NCBI RefSeq assembly: GCF_022398315.1
Contig: NZ_JAKEVF010000002.1
Coordinates: 471,279-535,278, forward strand
Reading direction: 5' to 3'
DNA length: 64,000 bases
Origin: Shewanella sp. Isolate11
Lineage (GTDB): Bacteria > Pseudomonadota > Gammaproteobacteria > Enterobacterales > Shewanellaceae
Part shown: in pieces, positions 9,702-22,477 of the stretch
How the letters are laid out: each line of letters opens with the position of its first letter
Numbering within the stretch: position 1 is the first letter of the stretch
Notes under the pieces: generated by a model
The model's input: only the letters and a program-made list of their open reading frames with translations
Databases searched by the model: none
What the model was told of the DNA's origin: nothing
Made by a program: the position numbers and the translations under genes

Positions 9702-11330
9702 ATGCTTATTCTGCTCCGACGTTTCACCATACTACAGCGACTCATTTTTATGTTATTTCTTGCTGGCATAGGAACAATCGTCTTTGCTAGTTTTTCCATT
9801 TATGAGCAGAAAACGAACCTTATTGAACAGAAATGGCTACAAAATGATGCTCAGCTGTCCACAGTGTTCAGCATTCTGTCAGCATATGATAAGCAAGCCT
9901 CCCATCAACAAGTCTCAATCGACACCGCGAAACAACAAGCTGCAGATCTCATCCAGCAAATCCACTACAGCAATGAAGGCCATTTTATCCTGCTTGATAA
10001 CAATGGAGTGGTCATTGCTAATGGGGCTAACGCCAATGATATCGGTAAAAACATATCTACATTGAGCAATAACAGATCCCTCGCTAAATTGGTCAACCAA
10101 GCCAAAGCCACAGGTAAATCTAGCCTAGAAGTCGAAACCATCAACCCAAATAGTCGACAACCTGAAATGACTTTGATTGAAGCCAGAAGTTTCGAACAGT
10201 GGAGTTGGACCATTATCACTAGCGCCTATATGAGCGACGTGAATGAAGCCACGGTAGCAGTAATGTACGACTATTTGCTGATCATGGTGTTAATTTCTGC
10301 ACCTATTTTTGCTTTCTTTTTGGTATTAAATCATTCGATTAATACCCCACTTGTTCAAGCAATCGATGCCATGAATGATATCGCCCAAGGCGATGGCGAC
10401 CTGACTAAGCGACTACCTACCGAAGGCAATGATGAAGTGGTTGAGCTTGCTAAGGCTTTTAATATTTTTGTAGCTAAAATCAATATGATGGTGGCAAATC
10501 TTCAACCTGTAGGCCATGAATTAAATCAGGATGCTGAGCAGCTTCTGAATGCAGTGAATGAATCAAATGCTAGTGTCGATCATTTGCATCAAGAAACCAG
10601 CAGTGTGGCGACAGCAATTAATCAGATGCTTTCGACCACCCATGAAATGGCCAACAGTACTCAACAAGCTGCCGATGCAGCCAACAGCGCTAAACAGCAA
10701 GCACAAGACAGTAAAATGCAAATGGACAGCACTGTAGAGAACACCCAAAAACTAGTAAACGAACTGCGGATTGCAGAATCGACCACCCAACACCTTGGGG
10801 TTTCATCTGAGCAGATTGGTAATATTCTCGATGTGATCCGTGGTATTGCAGACCAAACTAACCTACTTGCTTTAAATGCCGCCATAGAAGCCGCGAGGGC
10901 TGGAACCCATGGCCGTGGCTTTGCCGTAGTGGCTGATGAAGTTCGTGCTCTGGCTAACCGAACCCAAGATTCCACTAATGAGATTCAAAAGATTATATCT
11001 GACATCCAAACCGGTGTAGCCAGTGTCATGAGCAGTAATAGTGAAACTCAGGGACAATCAGAACAATTACAACATCAGGCGCAAGCGGTAGGAGAATCAC
11101 TTAACGCTATCTTAGACTTTATCGCCCATATCAGTGATATGAACACTCAGCTTGCCAGTGCCACTGAGGAGCAATCTTTAGTCACCGAAGAAATTAACCG
11201 CAATATTTGCAGTATTACTGAATTATCAGAGGTTTCTGTTAAAGCCAATGAGAGTAATCGCCTAGCAGCTGAATCATTGAAAGAAATTAGCCTGAGCAGC
11301 ACTACAATATTGAGCCAGTTTAAAGTCTAA
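9702..11330 (+). CDS. Methyl-accepting chemotaxis protein with a single-Cache sensor
   Basis: A 542-residue receptor. Transmembrane segments lie near residues 10-32 and 188-210, flanking a periplasmic domain of about 155 residues that looks like a single Cache domain ([16 protein letters not shown]). A HAMP domain ([26 protein letters not shown]) and a long helical signalling domain follow; its conserved hairpin tip reads [20 protein letters not shown]...[10 protein letters not shown]. It would pass a small-molecule signal to CheA/CheW. The C-terminus has no CheR-tethering pentapeptide. The ligand is unknown. AAGGG sits 6 bases before the ATG. No chemotaxis operon is adjacent. Confidence 0.9.
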   Translation: MLILLRRFTILQRLIFMLFLAGIGTIVFASFSIYEQKTNLIEQKWLQNDAQLSTVFSILSAYDKQASHQQVSIDTAKQQAADLIQQIHYSNEGHFILLDNNGVVIANGANANDIGKNISTLSNNRSLAKLVNQAKATGKSSLEVETINPNSRQPEMTLIEARSFEQWSWTIITSAYMSDVNEATVAVMYDYLLIMVLISAPIFAFFLVLNHSINTPLVQAIDAMNDIAQGDGDLTKRLPTEGNDEVVELAKAFNIFVAKINMMVANLQPVGHELNQDAEQLLNAVNESNASVDHLHQETSSVATAINQMLSTTHEMANSTQQAADAANSAKQQAQDSKMQMDSTVENTQKLVNELRIAESTTQHLGVSSEQIGNILDVIRGIADQTNLLALNAAIEAARAGTHGRGFAVVADEVRALANRTQDSTNEIQKIISDIQTGVASVMSSNSETQGQSEQLQHQAQAVGESLNAILDFIAHISDMNTQLASATEEQSLVTEEINRNICSITELSEVSVKANESNRLAAESLKEISLSSTTILSQFKV

Positions 11331-11354
11331 TTTGTTGTTGAGGTTAAATAGTCA

Positions 11355-11383
11355 GGAGAAGCATATCGCTTCTCCTTTTTTTT
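11355..11383 (+). terminator. Intrinsic terminator of the chemoreceptor gene
   Basis: A perfect 8-bp stem, GGAGAAGC (11355-11362) and GCTTCTCC (11368-11375), followed by eight T. It separates the chemoreceptor from the ACT-pts group. Confidence 0.9.
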
Positions 11384-11434
11384 GGCTAAATTATGATAAG
11401 ATTATCGCCAATTTGCAAAGGAGAGCTCTGTGCC

Positions 11435-11821
11435 ATGGTTCGTATGACATTAGCCGTACATCCGCAGTTATACAGCATTCATAGCTTTCCACCTGAGGAT
11501 AAGCTTGATCCACGAGTGTTTCAACAACCGATGTTTTTTATTGGGAAAACACAAGATGAACTCTCGGTTGTGGTACCTGCAGAGTTAGCATTGGACAGTA
11601 TTGAACAAGAACCCGATTGGCGCTGTTTAGAAGTCGTGGGGCCTTTAGGTTTCTCGATGACAGGGATTTTAGCCAGTGTTTCAGGCACCTTAGCAGAAGC
11701 GAAGATCAGTATCTTTGCCCTATCGACCTTTGACACTGACTATATATTGGTAAAAAAAGACAAGCTTGAACTTGCCATTAGGTCATTAAAAAAATCCAAT
11801 TATCAAATAATCCATTATTAA
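11435..11821 (+). CDS. ACT-domain protein preceding ptsH
   Basis: A 128-residue protein whose second half is an ACT-like fold (LGFSMTGILASVSGTLAEAKISI), the pattern of small amino-acid-sensing ACT/CASTOR-like proteins. The substrate is unknown. I place the start at the ATG at 11435 because AAAGGAGAG lies 9 bases upstream; an in-frame ATG at 11393 would put that site inside the gene. It ends 35 bases before ptsH with no terminator between, so it probably shares a transcript with the PTS genes. Confidence 0.7.
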   Translation: MVRMTLAVHPQLYSIHSFPPEDKLDPRVFQQPMFFIGKTQDELSVVVPAELALDSIEQEPDWRCLEVVGPLGFSMTGILASVSGTLAEAKISIFALSTFDTDYILVKKDKLELAIRSLKKSNYQIIHY

Positions 11822-11856
11822 TTGTTGTACCAGAAAATGTTACGAGTAGTTATCAG

Positions 11857-12117
11857 ATGACATACGAAAAAACCGTCACCATTACCGCAGAGCATGGGAT
11901 CCATACGCGTCCAGCCGCCATGCTAGTTAAACAAGCAAAACAATTTGATTGTGATATCTTAGTCGAATGCCAAGGAAAACAAGCCAGCGCTAAAAGCCTC
12001 TTTAAGTTACAAACCTTGGGTTTATATAACGGGGTTTCGGTCACGGTCAGTGCTAACGGCCCTCAAGCTCAGCAAGCAGTTGAAAGCGTATCGGCATTAT
12101 TAATCACTCTTAGTTAA
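11857..12117 (+). CDS. ptsH: Phosphocarrier protein HPr
   Basis: An 86-residue HPr. The phosphorylated histidine is His16 in GIHTRPA, and the regulatory-site motif SAKSLFKLQTLGL carries Ser47. It takes phosphate from enzyme I and passes it to EIIA domains in the cytoplasm. It is first in ptsH-ptsI-crr, 11 bases before ptsI. With no HPr kinase visible, use of the serine site cannot be judged. Confidence 0.95.
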   Translation: MTYEKTVTITAEHGIHTRPAAMLVKQAKQFDCDILVECQGKQASAKSLFKLQTLGLYNGVSVTVSANGPQAQQAVESVSALLITLS

Positions 12118-12128
12118 AGGATTTTAGG

Positions 12129-13835
12129 ATGATAATCAAAGGGATTGCTGTTTCAGCCGGTATCGCACTTGGGCAAGCTAAAGTGTTTCGGCCTCTGGAC
12201 TGTCCACTTGATTATCATCTTCTCCCCCCCTCAAAACTCAAACAAGAATGTCGTCATCTTCAGCAAGCACTCAACAACTTAATTGAACAAATTAAAACTA
12301 GTGCTAAGCATCTCAATGTTGACAGTGAGCATTACCAATTAATTGAAGCCGATTTGCTGCTGCTTGAAGATGAAGAACTTCAGCAAGAATTGATCAATAC
12401 CATTACCCAGTTGCAATTTTCAGCCGCCCTTGCCGTAGAACATACTTTTGCTAAACAAGCACAGGCGATGCGCGAGATGAACAGTGCTTATCTTAGCTGT
12501 CGTGCAGAAGATGTATTGAGTCTTGGGCAGCGGTTAGTCAATTTGTTGTTAACCGGTGAGTGTGTGCAATTATCCGCCTTACCTGATAACTGTATTGTGT
12601 TAGCCAAAGATATTACGCCTGCCGAATTTGCCACCTTACCTTTAGATAAAATTGCTGGTCTAGTGTTACAGACCGGCGGTGTTACCAGCCATACGGCAAT
12701 CTTAGCGCGCAGCGCTGCAATCCCCACGTTGATGAGCTGTCCCTGTGATTTAGATATAATCATTGATGGCACTACAGTAGCTATCGACGCTTTACAAGGT
12801 GAAGTCATTATCGAGCCTACGGCAGATCAAATCGAACTGCTACAACAACTACAGCAACAGGCAATCCAACGTAAGTTAGGGCTGGAAAAATTTAAACACC
12901 AGCTAACACAAACCCAAGATGGCCATCAGGTGGCTTTGCTGGCAAACGTTGGCTCGATTAGCGAGATCAATCATCTTGCCGAAGTTGGCGCCGAAGGTGT
13001 CGGGCTATTCCGTACTGAATTTATGTTCATGAATAGCGATCAACTCCCTGATGAGGAGCAACAGTATCGGCTTTATTGTGATGCCTTACGCTTGCTCGAT
13101 GGCAAACCACTGACGATCCGCACTATCGATCTGGGCGCCGATAAAGATGTGCCGAGTCTTACCATGCCCAAAGAGGAGAATCCCGCCTTAGGTGTGCGTG
13201 GCATACGTTATACCTTAAGCCATACAGCCCTGTTTCGCTCTCAGCTACAAGCCATCTTACGCGCTGCCAATCATGGTCCTATCCGCTTGATGTTTCCTAT
13301 GGTTAATCAGGTTGAAGAATTAGATACGGTATTTGAAATTATTGAGCAATGTAAACTTGCACTCAATGAGGCCGAGCAAGGTTATGGCGATGTGGAACTG
13401 GGCATTGTGGTTGAGACCCCTGCAGCGGTGATTAATCTTGAGTCCATGCTTCCTCTACTAGACTTTATCAGTATCGGCACTAATGATTTAACCCAATATG
13501 CAATGGCTGCAGATAGAACCAACCCTTACTTTATCAATAAGTATCCGGTGTTATCGCCCGCGATAGTGAAGCTGATAGCTCAAACCATTAATAGTGCAAA
13601 ACAGCAAAATATCACAGTATCTGTATGTGGTGAGCTCGCCAGTAATCCAATTGCTGCGCCGCTGTTAATTGGACTCGGAGTCGACGAATTAAGCGTCAGT
13701 ATTGCTTCATTACTGGAAGTCAAACAGGCGCTCAGTCAATGGTGTTACGAAGATTGTGTCACCCTTGCTCAGCAAGCCACTGTGACAACGCGCATAGCTG
13801 AATTAAATCAATTGCTAACATGCTGTCACTCTTGA
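12129..13835 (+). CDS. ptsI: PTS enzyme I (phosphoenolpyruvate-protein phosphotransferase)
   Basis: A 568-residue enzyme I of standard length. The phospho-accepting His188 lies in GGVTSHTAILARS; the C-terminal PEP-binding barrel shows GVGLFRTEFMFM, GTNDLTQYAMAADR and the active-site Cys in SVCGELA. It autophosphorylates from PEP and charges HPr. A TTAGG site sits just before the ATG, and the gene directly follows ptsH. The spacing to crr is 69 bases. Confidence 0.96.
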   Translation: MIIKGIAVSAGIALGQAKVFRPLDCPLDYHLLPPSKLKQECRHLQQALNNLIEQIKTSAKHLNVDSEHYQLIEADLLLLEDEELQQELINTITQLQFSAALAVEHTFAKQAQAMREMNSAYLSCRAEDVLSLGQRLVNLLLTGECVQLSALPDNCIVLAKDITPAEFATLPLDKIAGLVLQTGGVTSHTAILARSAAIPTLMSCPCDLDIIIDGTTVAIDALQGEVIIEPTADQIELLQQLQQQAIQRKLGLEKFKHQLTQTQDGHQVALLANVGSISEINHLAEVGAEGVGLFRTEFMFMNSDQLPDEEQQYRLYCDALRLLDGKPLTIRTIDLGADKDVPSLTMPKEENPALGVRGIRYTLSHTALFRSQLQAILRAANHGPIRLMFPMVNQVEELDTVFEIIEQCKLALNEAEQGYGDVELGIVVETPAAVINLESMLPLLDFISIGTNDLTQYAMAADRTNPYFINKYPVLSPAIVKLIAQTINSAKQQNITVSVCGELASNPIAAPLLIGLGVDELSVSIASLLEVKQALSQWCYEDCVTLAQQATVTTRIAELNQLLTCCHS

Positions 13836-13904
13836 TAATTTTTGGGTATGCTTAACCTAAGTTAGAGCACGCAAGAATAATGATAAATGTATAGGGGCTA
13901 ATGA

Positions 13905-14414
13905 ATGGGATTTTTAAGCCGAATTAGACGATTAATATCTGGACAGCCACCTGTGACTGGCGGCATAGATATTTTAGCTCCCGTATCGGGAGAGATTGTC
14001 GCCATTGAAAAAGTACCCGATGTTGTATTTGCCGAAAAAATTGTCGGCGATGGTATCGCGATCGCACCTAAAGGCAATCTTATCTTGGCGCCTGTAGACG
14101 GCACCATAGGAAAGATATTTGAAACTAATCACGCCTTCAGTATCGAGTCTCCTCAAGGTTTAGAGCTGTTTGTGCATTTTGGCGTTGGTACGGTAGAACT
14201 TAGAGGTAACGGTTTTAAACGTTTAGCTGAAGAAGGACAAACGGTCAAAGCCGGTGATGCTATTTTAGAGTTCGACTTAGAATACCTAAAATCCCATGTA
14301 GACAGCCTGCTCACGCCTGTTGTTCTTGCTAACATGGAAGATGTTCAATGCATTGTAAAACACCAAGGTTCAATTGAAGCTGGCAAAGATGTCATCTTCA
14401 CTGTTCAGCTGTAA
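13905..14414 (+). CDS. crr: Glucose-specific PTS enzyme IIA component
   Basis: A 169-residue EIIA-Glc. The active-site pair is His76 (TNHAFSIES) and His91 (ELFVHFGVG). In enterics this protein both phosphorylates EIIB and controls adenylate cyclase and sugar permeases by inducer exclusion. It closes the ptsH-ptsI-crr operon. AGGGG lies about 8 bases before the ATG chosen; another ATG 4 bases upstream is out of frame. Confidence 0.95.
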   Translation: MGFLSRIRRLISGQPPVTGGIDILAPVSGEIVAIEKVPDVVFAEKIVGDGIAIAPKGNLILAPVDGTIGKIFETNHAFSIESPQGLELFVHFGVGTVELRGNGFKRLAEEGQTVKAGDAILEFDLEYLKSHVDSLLTPVVLANMEDVQCIVKHQGSIEAGKDVIFTVQL

Positions 14415-14437
14415 CCCACTCTTAATTATTCTTAATT

Positions 14438-14454
14438 GCGCCCTGCCTGGGCGC
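14438..14454 (+). terminator. Possible terminator after crr
   Basis: GCGCCC-TGCCT-GGGCGC, a strong 6-bp GC stem 23 bases after the crr stop, but with only two T after it. Position suggests the pts transcript ends here; the missing T-tract makes this uncertain. Confidence 0.45.
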
Positions 14455-14613
14455 TTGCCCCCAAGAGCCATATTCAACTCAGCTTGATTACTCAACAAAC
14501 ACCCATAAACATACTTGAGCCAGACAGCACTCAATGACACAATGCACACATTAATACCCATTATGATAAAACCCTGAGCACAACAATAAGCAGACGTTAC
14601 AAGGAGAACTGGT

Positions 14614-16753
<2,140 letters not shown>

Positions 16754-16768
16754 ATTGAAATAACATAC

Positions 16769-17602
16769 ATGAATCTCAACCAGTATCGTCATCACATCAC
16801 CATAGAACAACAGCAGCTCAGTTATCTTGATATTGGTAGCGGGCCTACATTGTTATTAGCCCATCCTTACCTTTGGGATAGCCAGATGTGGGTGCCACAA
16901 ATTGCAATACTAAGCCAACATTATCGCTGTATTGTTAGCGATCTTTGGGGCCATGGCAATTCCGCGCCAATGCCTAAAACTTGCCATTCGCTCAAAACAT
17001 TAGCCGAGCATCACCTCGCATTAATGGACAATTTAAATATCGACCAGTTTTCGATTATTGGCTCAGGCATTGGTGGTATGTGGGCTGCAGAGCTATGTTT
17101 ATTGGTGCCACAACGGGTCAATAGCTTAACCTTGATTGGCTGTTTTCTTGGATTTGAACCAGAAGTCAGCCGAGCTAAATACGATAAGATGCTCGACAGC
17201 GTTCGCCAGCAACAAGCTTTTCCAATTGAGCTTGTCGATGAGATAGCACCGCTATTTTTTGCAGCCGATATCACAGAGCGCAAGCCTGAATTACAAGCAC
17301 AATTCAAGCAGGCTTTAGCTGCCCTTCCTAGGGACAATATTGAGTCAATTGTTCGCATCGGACGCATGATGTTTGCGCGCCGAGACATAATGGAAGATGC
17401 CACATTATTAACACTTCCTTGCCTGATCATGGTTGGAACCGAGGATAAACCACGCCCCGTACTTGAAAGCTATTTAATGCATGATGCGATTGATGGCAGT
17501 GAATTTATTCATATTCCTCAGGCAGGCCATATGGCAACACTTGAGCAAGCTGATTTTGTTAATCAACAACTTATGACTTTCCTAAGTCACCGACTAGGTT
17601 AA
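16769..17602 (+). CDS. Alpha/beta-hydrolase fold protein with Gly at the nucleophile position
   Basis: A 277-residue alpha/beta-hydrolase. The expected nucleophile elbow G-x-S-x-G reads G98-S99-G100-I101-G102 (IIGSGIGGMWA), so the catalytic Ser position is Gly. The acid (Asp226 in MVGTEDKPRP) and the base (His254 in QAGHMATLEQ) are in place. It may be a non-hydrolytic or altered enzyme, or use Ser99. It lies 15 bases after the carboxypeptidase gene and may be in the same operon. Confidence 0.75.
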   Translation: MNLNQYRHHITIEQQQLSYLDIGSGPTLLLAHPYLWDSQMWVPQIAILSQHYRCIVSDLWGHGNSAPMPKTCHSLKTLAEHHLALMDNLNIDQFSIIGSGIGGMWAAELCLLVPQRVNSLTLIGCFLGFEPEVSRAKYDKMLDSVRQQQAFPIELVDEIAPLFFAADITERKPELQAQFKQALAALPRDNIESIVRIGRMMFARRDIMEDATLLTLPCLIMVGTEDKPRPVLESYLMHDAIDGSEFIHIPQAGHMATLEQADFVNQQLMTFLSHRLG

Positions 17603-17691
17603 GATTAGGCGTCACTGAATAGACCACAGAGTGAGATTTTCGGTGATACAATGACAATAATAATCTTCTTAATAGACAAGACATTATAAAA

Positions 17692-18303
17692 ATGAAATTA
17701 CTGAAACCTTTGTTTGATAATAATCGCCGCTGGGCGGGTCGTATTCTTGAAGAAAATCCAGCTTTTTTTCAACAACTTGCACAGCAGCAAAATCCCGAAT
17801 ATCTATGGATTGGCTGTTCCGATAGTCGAGTGCCATCAAATCAAATCATCGACTTGATGCCAGGTGAAGTCTTTGTTCATCGCAATATTGCAAACATGGT
17901 GATCCACACGGATCTTAATTGCTTATCAGTACTACAATATGCCGTTGAAGTATTGAAAGTGAAACACATTATGGTTGTCGGCCATTATGGTTGCGGTGGT
18001 ATTAAAGCTTCTATGGGCTCCGACCGTTTAGGGCTTATCGATAACTGGTTGGGTCATATTCGTGATATTCGCCGCCTGCATCAAGATGAGCTAGATAAGC
18101 TCGATGAGAAACAGCGTTTCGATCGTTTATGTGAGCTTAATGTTATTGAACAAGTAGGTAACGTTACCAGTACCACTATCGTTCAAGATGCGTGGGCTAA
18201 AGGACAAAACGTTGCGGTTCATGGCTGGATCTACAGCGTTGAAAATGGTCTATTGTCAGACCTTGATGTCACAGTTGATAACGAGATATTGAACAACAAA
18301 TAA
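17692..18303 (+). CDS. can: Beta-class carbonic anhydrase
   Basis: A 203-residue Can-type enzyme. Zinc ligands and catalytic residues are Cys42, Asp44, Arg46 ([10 protein letters not shown]), His98 and Cys101 (GHYGCGG). It interconverts CO2 and bicarbonate in the cytoplasm. No obvious ribosome site precedes the ATG. It has its own terminator and no functional partner beside it. Confidence 0.95.
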   Translation: MKLLKPLFDNNRRWAGRILEENPAFFQQLAQQQNPEYLWIGCSDSRVPSNQIIDLMPGEVFVHRNIANMVIHTDLNCLSVLQYAVEVLKVKHIMVVGHYGCGGIKASMGSDRLGLIDNWLGHIRDIRRLHQDELDKLDEKQRFDRLCELNVIEQVGNVTSTTIVQDAWAKGQNVAVHGWIYSVENGLLSDLDVTVDNEILNNK

Positions 18304-18334
18304 TCTCACGTCATTCAAATAATAATGACAACCT

Positions 18335-18365
18335 AAGCGTATGATGCAAAATCATGCGCTTTTTT
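18335..18365 (+). terminator. Intrinsic terminator after can
   Basis: An 11-bp stem with one G-T pair (18335-18345 with 18351-18361), loop GCAAA, followed by a T-run to 18365. Confidence 0.85.
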
Positions 18366-18409
18366 ATTATTGTCTTAGTAGCAAAGCAAATATTTTCCTT
18401 TTTTAGTAA

Positions 18410-19693
<1,284 letters not shown>

Positions 19694-19710
19694 TTAGTTT
19701 CTAAAGTTAA

Positions 19711-20856
<1,146 letters not shown>

Positions 20857-20863
20857 TGGTGTC

Positions 20864-20893
20864 ATAAAAGGGCTCATCTCGGGCCCTTTTATT
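20864..20893 (+). terminator. Hairpin between kdnB and kdsB
   Basis: ATAAAAGGGC (20864-20873) and GCCCTTTTAT (20883-20892), a perfect 10-bp stem with a 9-base loop; the T-run is part of the stem. Likely partial terminator. Confidence 0.65.
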
Positions 20894-20926
20894 AATATCC
20901 ATGCAATGACCAATTAAGGTATATCT

Positions 20927-21664
20927 ATGAATGTAACTCTGTTAATCCCTGCACGCTATGGCTCTAGCCGCTTTCCCGGTAAACCGCTAGCACCGATTAA
21001 CGGCAAGCCGATGATCCAACATGTCTATGAACGTGCTGGCTTGGCCAAAGGATTAACCGCCATCTATGTGGCAACCGATGACGATCGTATTAAAGAAGCG
21101 GTTGAGTCTTTCGGTGGTAAAGTGGTAATGACTGACGCTAATGCCGCCTCTGGAACCGATAGAATTGAAGATGCCATTACCCAACTAGGGCTTGCCGATG
21201 ATGATTTAGTGATCAACCTACAAGGCGATCAACCCCTTATCGATCCTATATCAATAGAGCAAATCATCACGCTTTTTGAACGTCATCCGGGTGAATTCTC
21301 AATGGCCACTTTAGGATATGAGATCACCGAAGAGCATGAACTCAATGACCCTAAGCATGTTAAGATGGTGTTTGATAACGATTTTAATGCGTTATATTTT
21401 TCTCGTGCCCGCATTCCTTTTGGACGAGATACCAACGACTACCCTGTGTATAAACACTTAGGTGTTTATGCCTATACCCGAGAGTTTATTTCAACCTTTG
21501 CTAAGTTACCGCTAGGACGCTTAGAAGATCTCGAAAAGCTTGAGCAATTACGAGCCCTTGAACATGGCTATAAAATCAAGGTCGCCATCAGTGCATTCGA
21601 CTCACCAGAAGTTGATACTCCAGAAGATATTCGTATTTGTGAAAAACGCTTAGCAGTAGATTAA
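20927..21664 (+). CDS. kdsB: CMP-Kdo / CMP-8-amino-Kdo synthetase
   Basis: A 245-residue CMP-sugar synthetase starting [14 protein letters not shown], with NLQGDQPLI and the late acidic [10 protein letters not shown] motif. It activates the octulosonate with CTP for transfer to lipid A. Next to kdnA-kdnB it presumably prefers 8-amino-Kdo, as shown for the Shewanella enzyme. AAGG lies just before the ATG. A small membrane-protein gene follows after 12 bases. Confidence 0.93.
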   Translation: MNVTLLIPARYGSSRFPGKPLAPINGKPMIQHVYERAGLAKGLTAIYVATDDDRIKEAVESFGGKVVMTDANAASGTDRIEDAITQLGLADDDLVINLQGDQPLIDPISIEQIITLFERHPGEFSMATLGYEITEEHELNDPKHVKMVFDNDFNALYFSRARIPFGRDTNDYPVYKHLGVYAYTREFISTFAKLPLGRLEDLEKLEQLRALEHGYKIKVAISAFDSPEVDTPEDIRICEKRLAVD

Positions 21665-21676
21665 GCCGAGGAAGCT

Positions 21677-21889
21677 ATGTCAGATCTTGAAGTATGGTTG
21701 ATCATCATTCTGGTTATTGGCGTTATTGCCAGTAATATTGCAGTGTTAAAATACAGTGCAAAGTTTAAGATGCCACAATTTGGCAAGGACGATTTAACTA
21801 AACCTAAGCCTACTGACAAAACCCAATTACCTGACAGTAAAACGGTGAAGCAAGAGCAAGACACCAAGCACTCAGATAATGATAATTAG
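21677..21889 (+). CDS. Small single-pass membrane protein, DUF2897-like
   Basis: A 70-residue protein with one hydrophobic segment (residues 7-26, VWLIIILVIGVIASNIAVLK), then a hydrophilic lysine/aspartate-rich tail. This matches the DUF2897 pattern; function unknown. A strong GAGGAAG site precedes the ATG, and it sits 12 bases after kdsB, so it is cotranscribed with it. Its stop codon is part of a 56-bp palindrome. Confidence 0.7.
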   Translation: MSDLEVWLIIILVIGVIASNIAVLKYSAKFKMPQFGKDDLTKPKPTDKTQLPDSKTVKQEQDTKHSDNDN

Positions 21890-21942
21890 CAATAGACAAT
21901 AAAAAAGCTTACCTAGGTAAGCTTTTTTATTGTCTATTGCTA
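21887..21942. terminator. 56-bp perfect palindrome, bidirectional terminator
   Basis: The two 28-base halves are exact reverse complements, centred on CCTAGG at 21914/21915. The inner AAAAAAGCTTACC / GGTAAGCTTTTTT is a classic bidirectional terminator between convergent genes; the outer 15 bases of each arm extend it and include the TAG stop of the small gene. Confidence 0.9.
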
Positions 21943-21975
21943 TTAAGCCCATGATTTTTAATCAAGTACATTTCA

Positions 21976-22311
21976 TTATTGAGTCACTTGTAGCTCATGG
22001 GTCAAAAGATTTATCCAGGCTTGATTATCCGCCACGATAAATTGGTAATGCTCACCATTTTCCATGGTCACTTCAACACCATTTGGGGTAATAGGTAAAA
22101 TACCCGCCCCTTTGCCCCAACAAGATTTGATTTTAACTATGTCGCTGAGTAAAAGCTGATAAGGACCATAATAACTTTTAGGATCATGTGCTTCGAAACA
22201 AAGCTGTTCCCTAGTCTTAGTTAACCTTCCATCGACACGAATCGCTCCCTTTTGAAAGCTTGCCTGTGATGTTTTAGACTGGCTATCATCCATTATAAAC
22301 ACTTCCCGCAT
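21976..22311 (-). CDS. Conserved hypothetical protein
   Basis: A 111-residue soluble protein. I do not recognise a catalytic motif. The second half (GVEVTMENGEHYQFIVADNQAWINLL) looks like the beta-strands and final helix of a GRAM/PH-like domain, which is a guess from pattern. The start is well set: GAGGAGG lies 4 bases before the ATG. It is convergent with the kdsB operon and alone on its strand. Confidence 0.6.
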   Translation of the reverse strand: MREVFIMDDSQSKTSQASFQKGAIRVDGRLTKTREQLCFEAHDPKSYYGPYQLLLSDIVKIKSCWGKGAGILPITPNGVEVTMENGEHYQFIVADNQAWINLLTHELQVTQ

Positions 22312-22333
22312 AGTCCCTCCTCATCCATTATAT

Positions 22334-22352
22334 TTAATACCAATCAGTATAA
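22334..22352. repeat. Intergenic palindromic repeat, copy 2
   Basis: TTAATACCAATCAGTATAA, with the core ATACCAATCAGTAT shared exactly with copy 4 (35745-35758). Confidence 0.6.
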
Positions 22353-22387
22353 GAAAAAGCTCTACTCGACTAGTTTTAGCACTTCTT

Positions 22388-22404
22388 TATACCGATTTGT
22401 ATGA
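22388..22404. repeat. Intergenic palindromic repeat, copy 3
   Basis: TATACCGATTTGTATGA, a diverged copy 35 bases from copy 2. Confidence 0.45.
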
Positions 22405-22427
22405 AATTCAATATAAAATACATCAAA

Positions 22428-22455
22428 TAAAAAAGCCAACCGTGAGGTTGGCTTT
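22428..22455 (-). terminator. Intrinsic terminator of the RND efflux operon
   Basis: AAAGCCAACC (22432-22441) and GGTTGGCTTT (22446-22455), 10-bp stem, loop GTGA. On the minus strand it runs into a T-tract (22428-22434), placing it just after the RND gene. Confidence 0.88.
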
Positions 22456-22477
22456 GACAGCATGACACTAAAATAGC

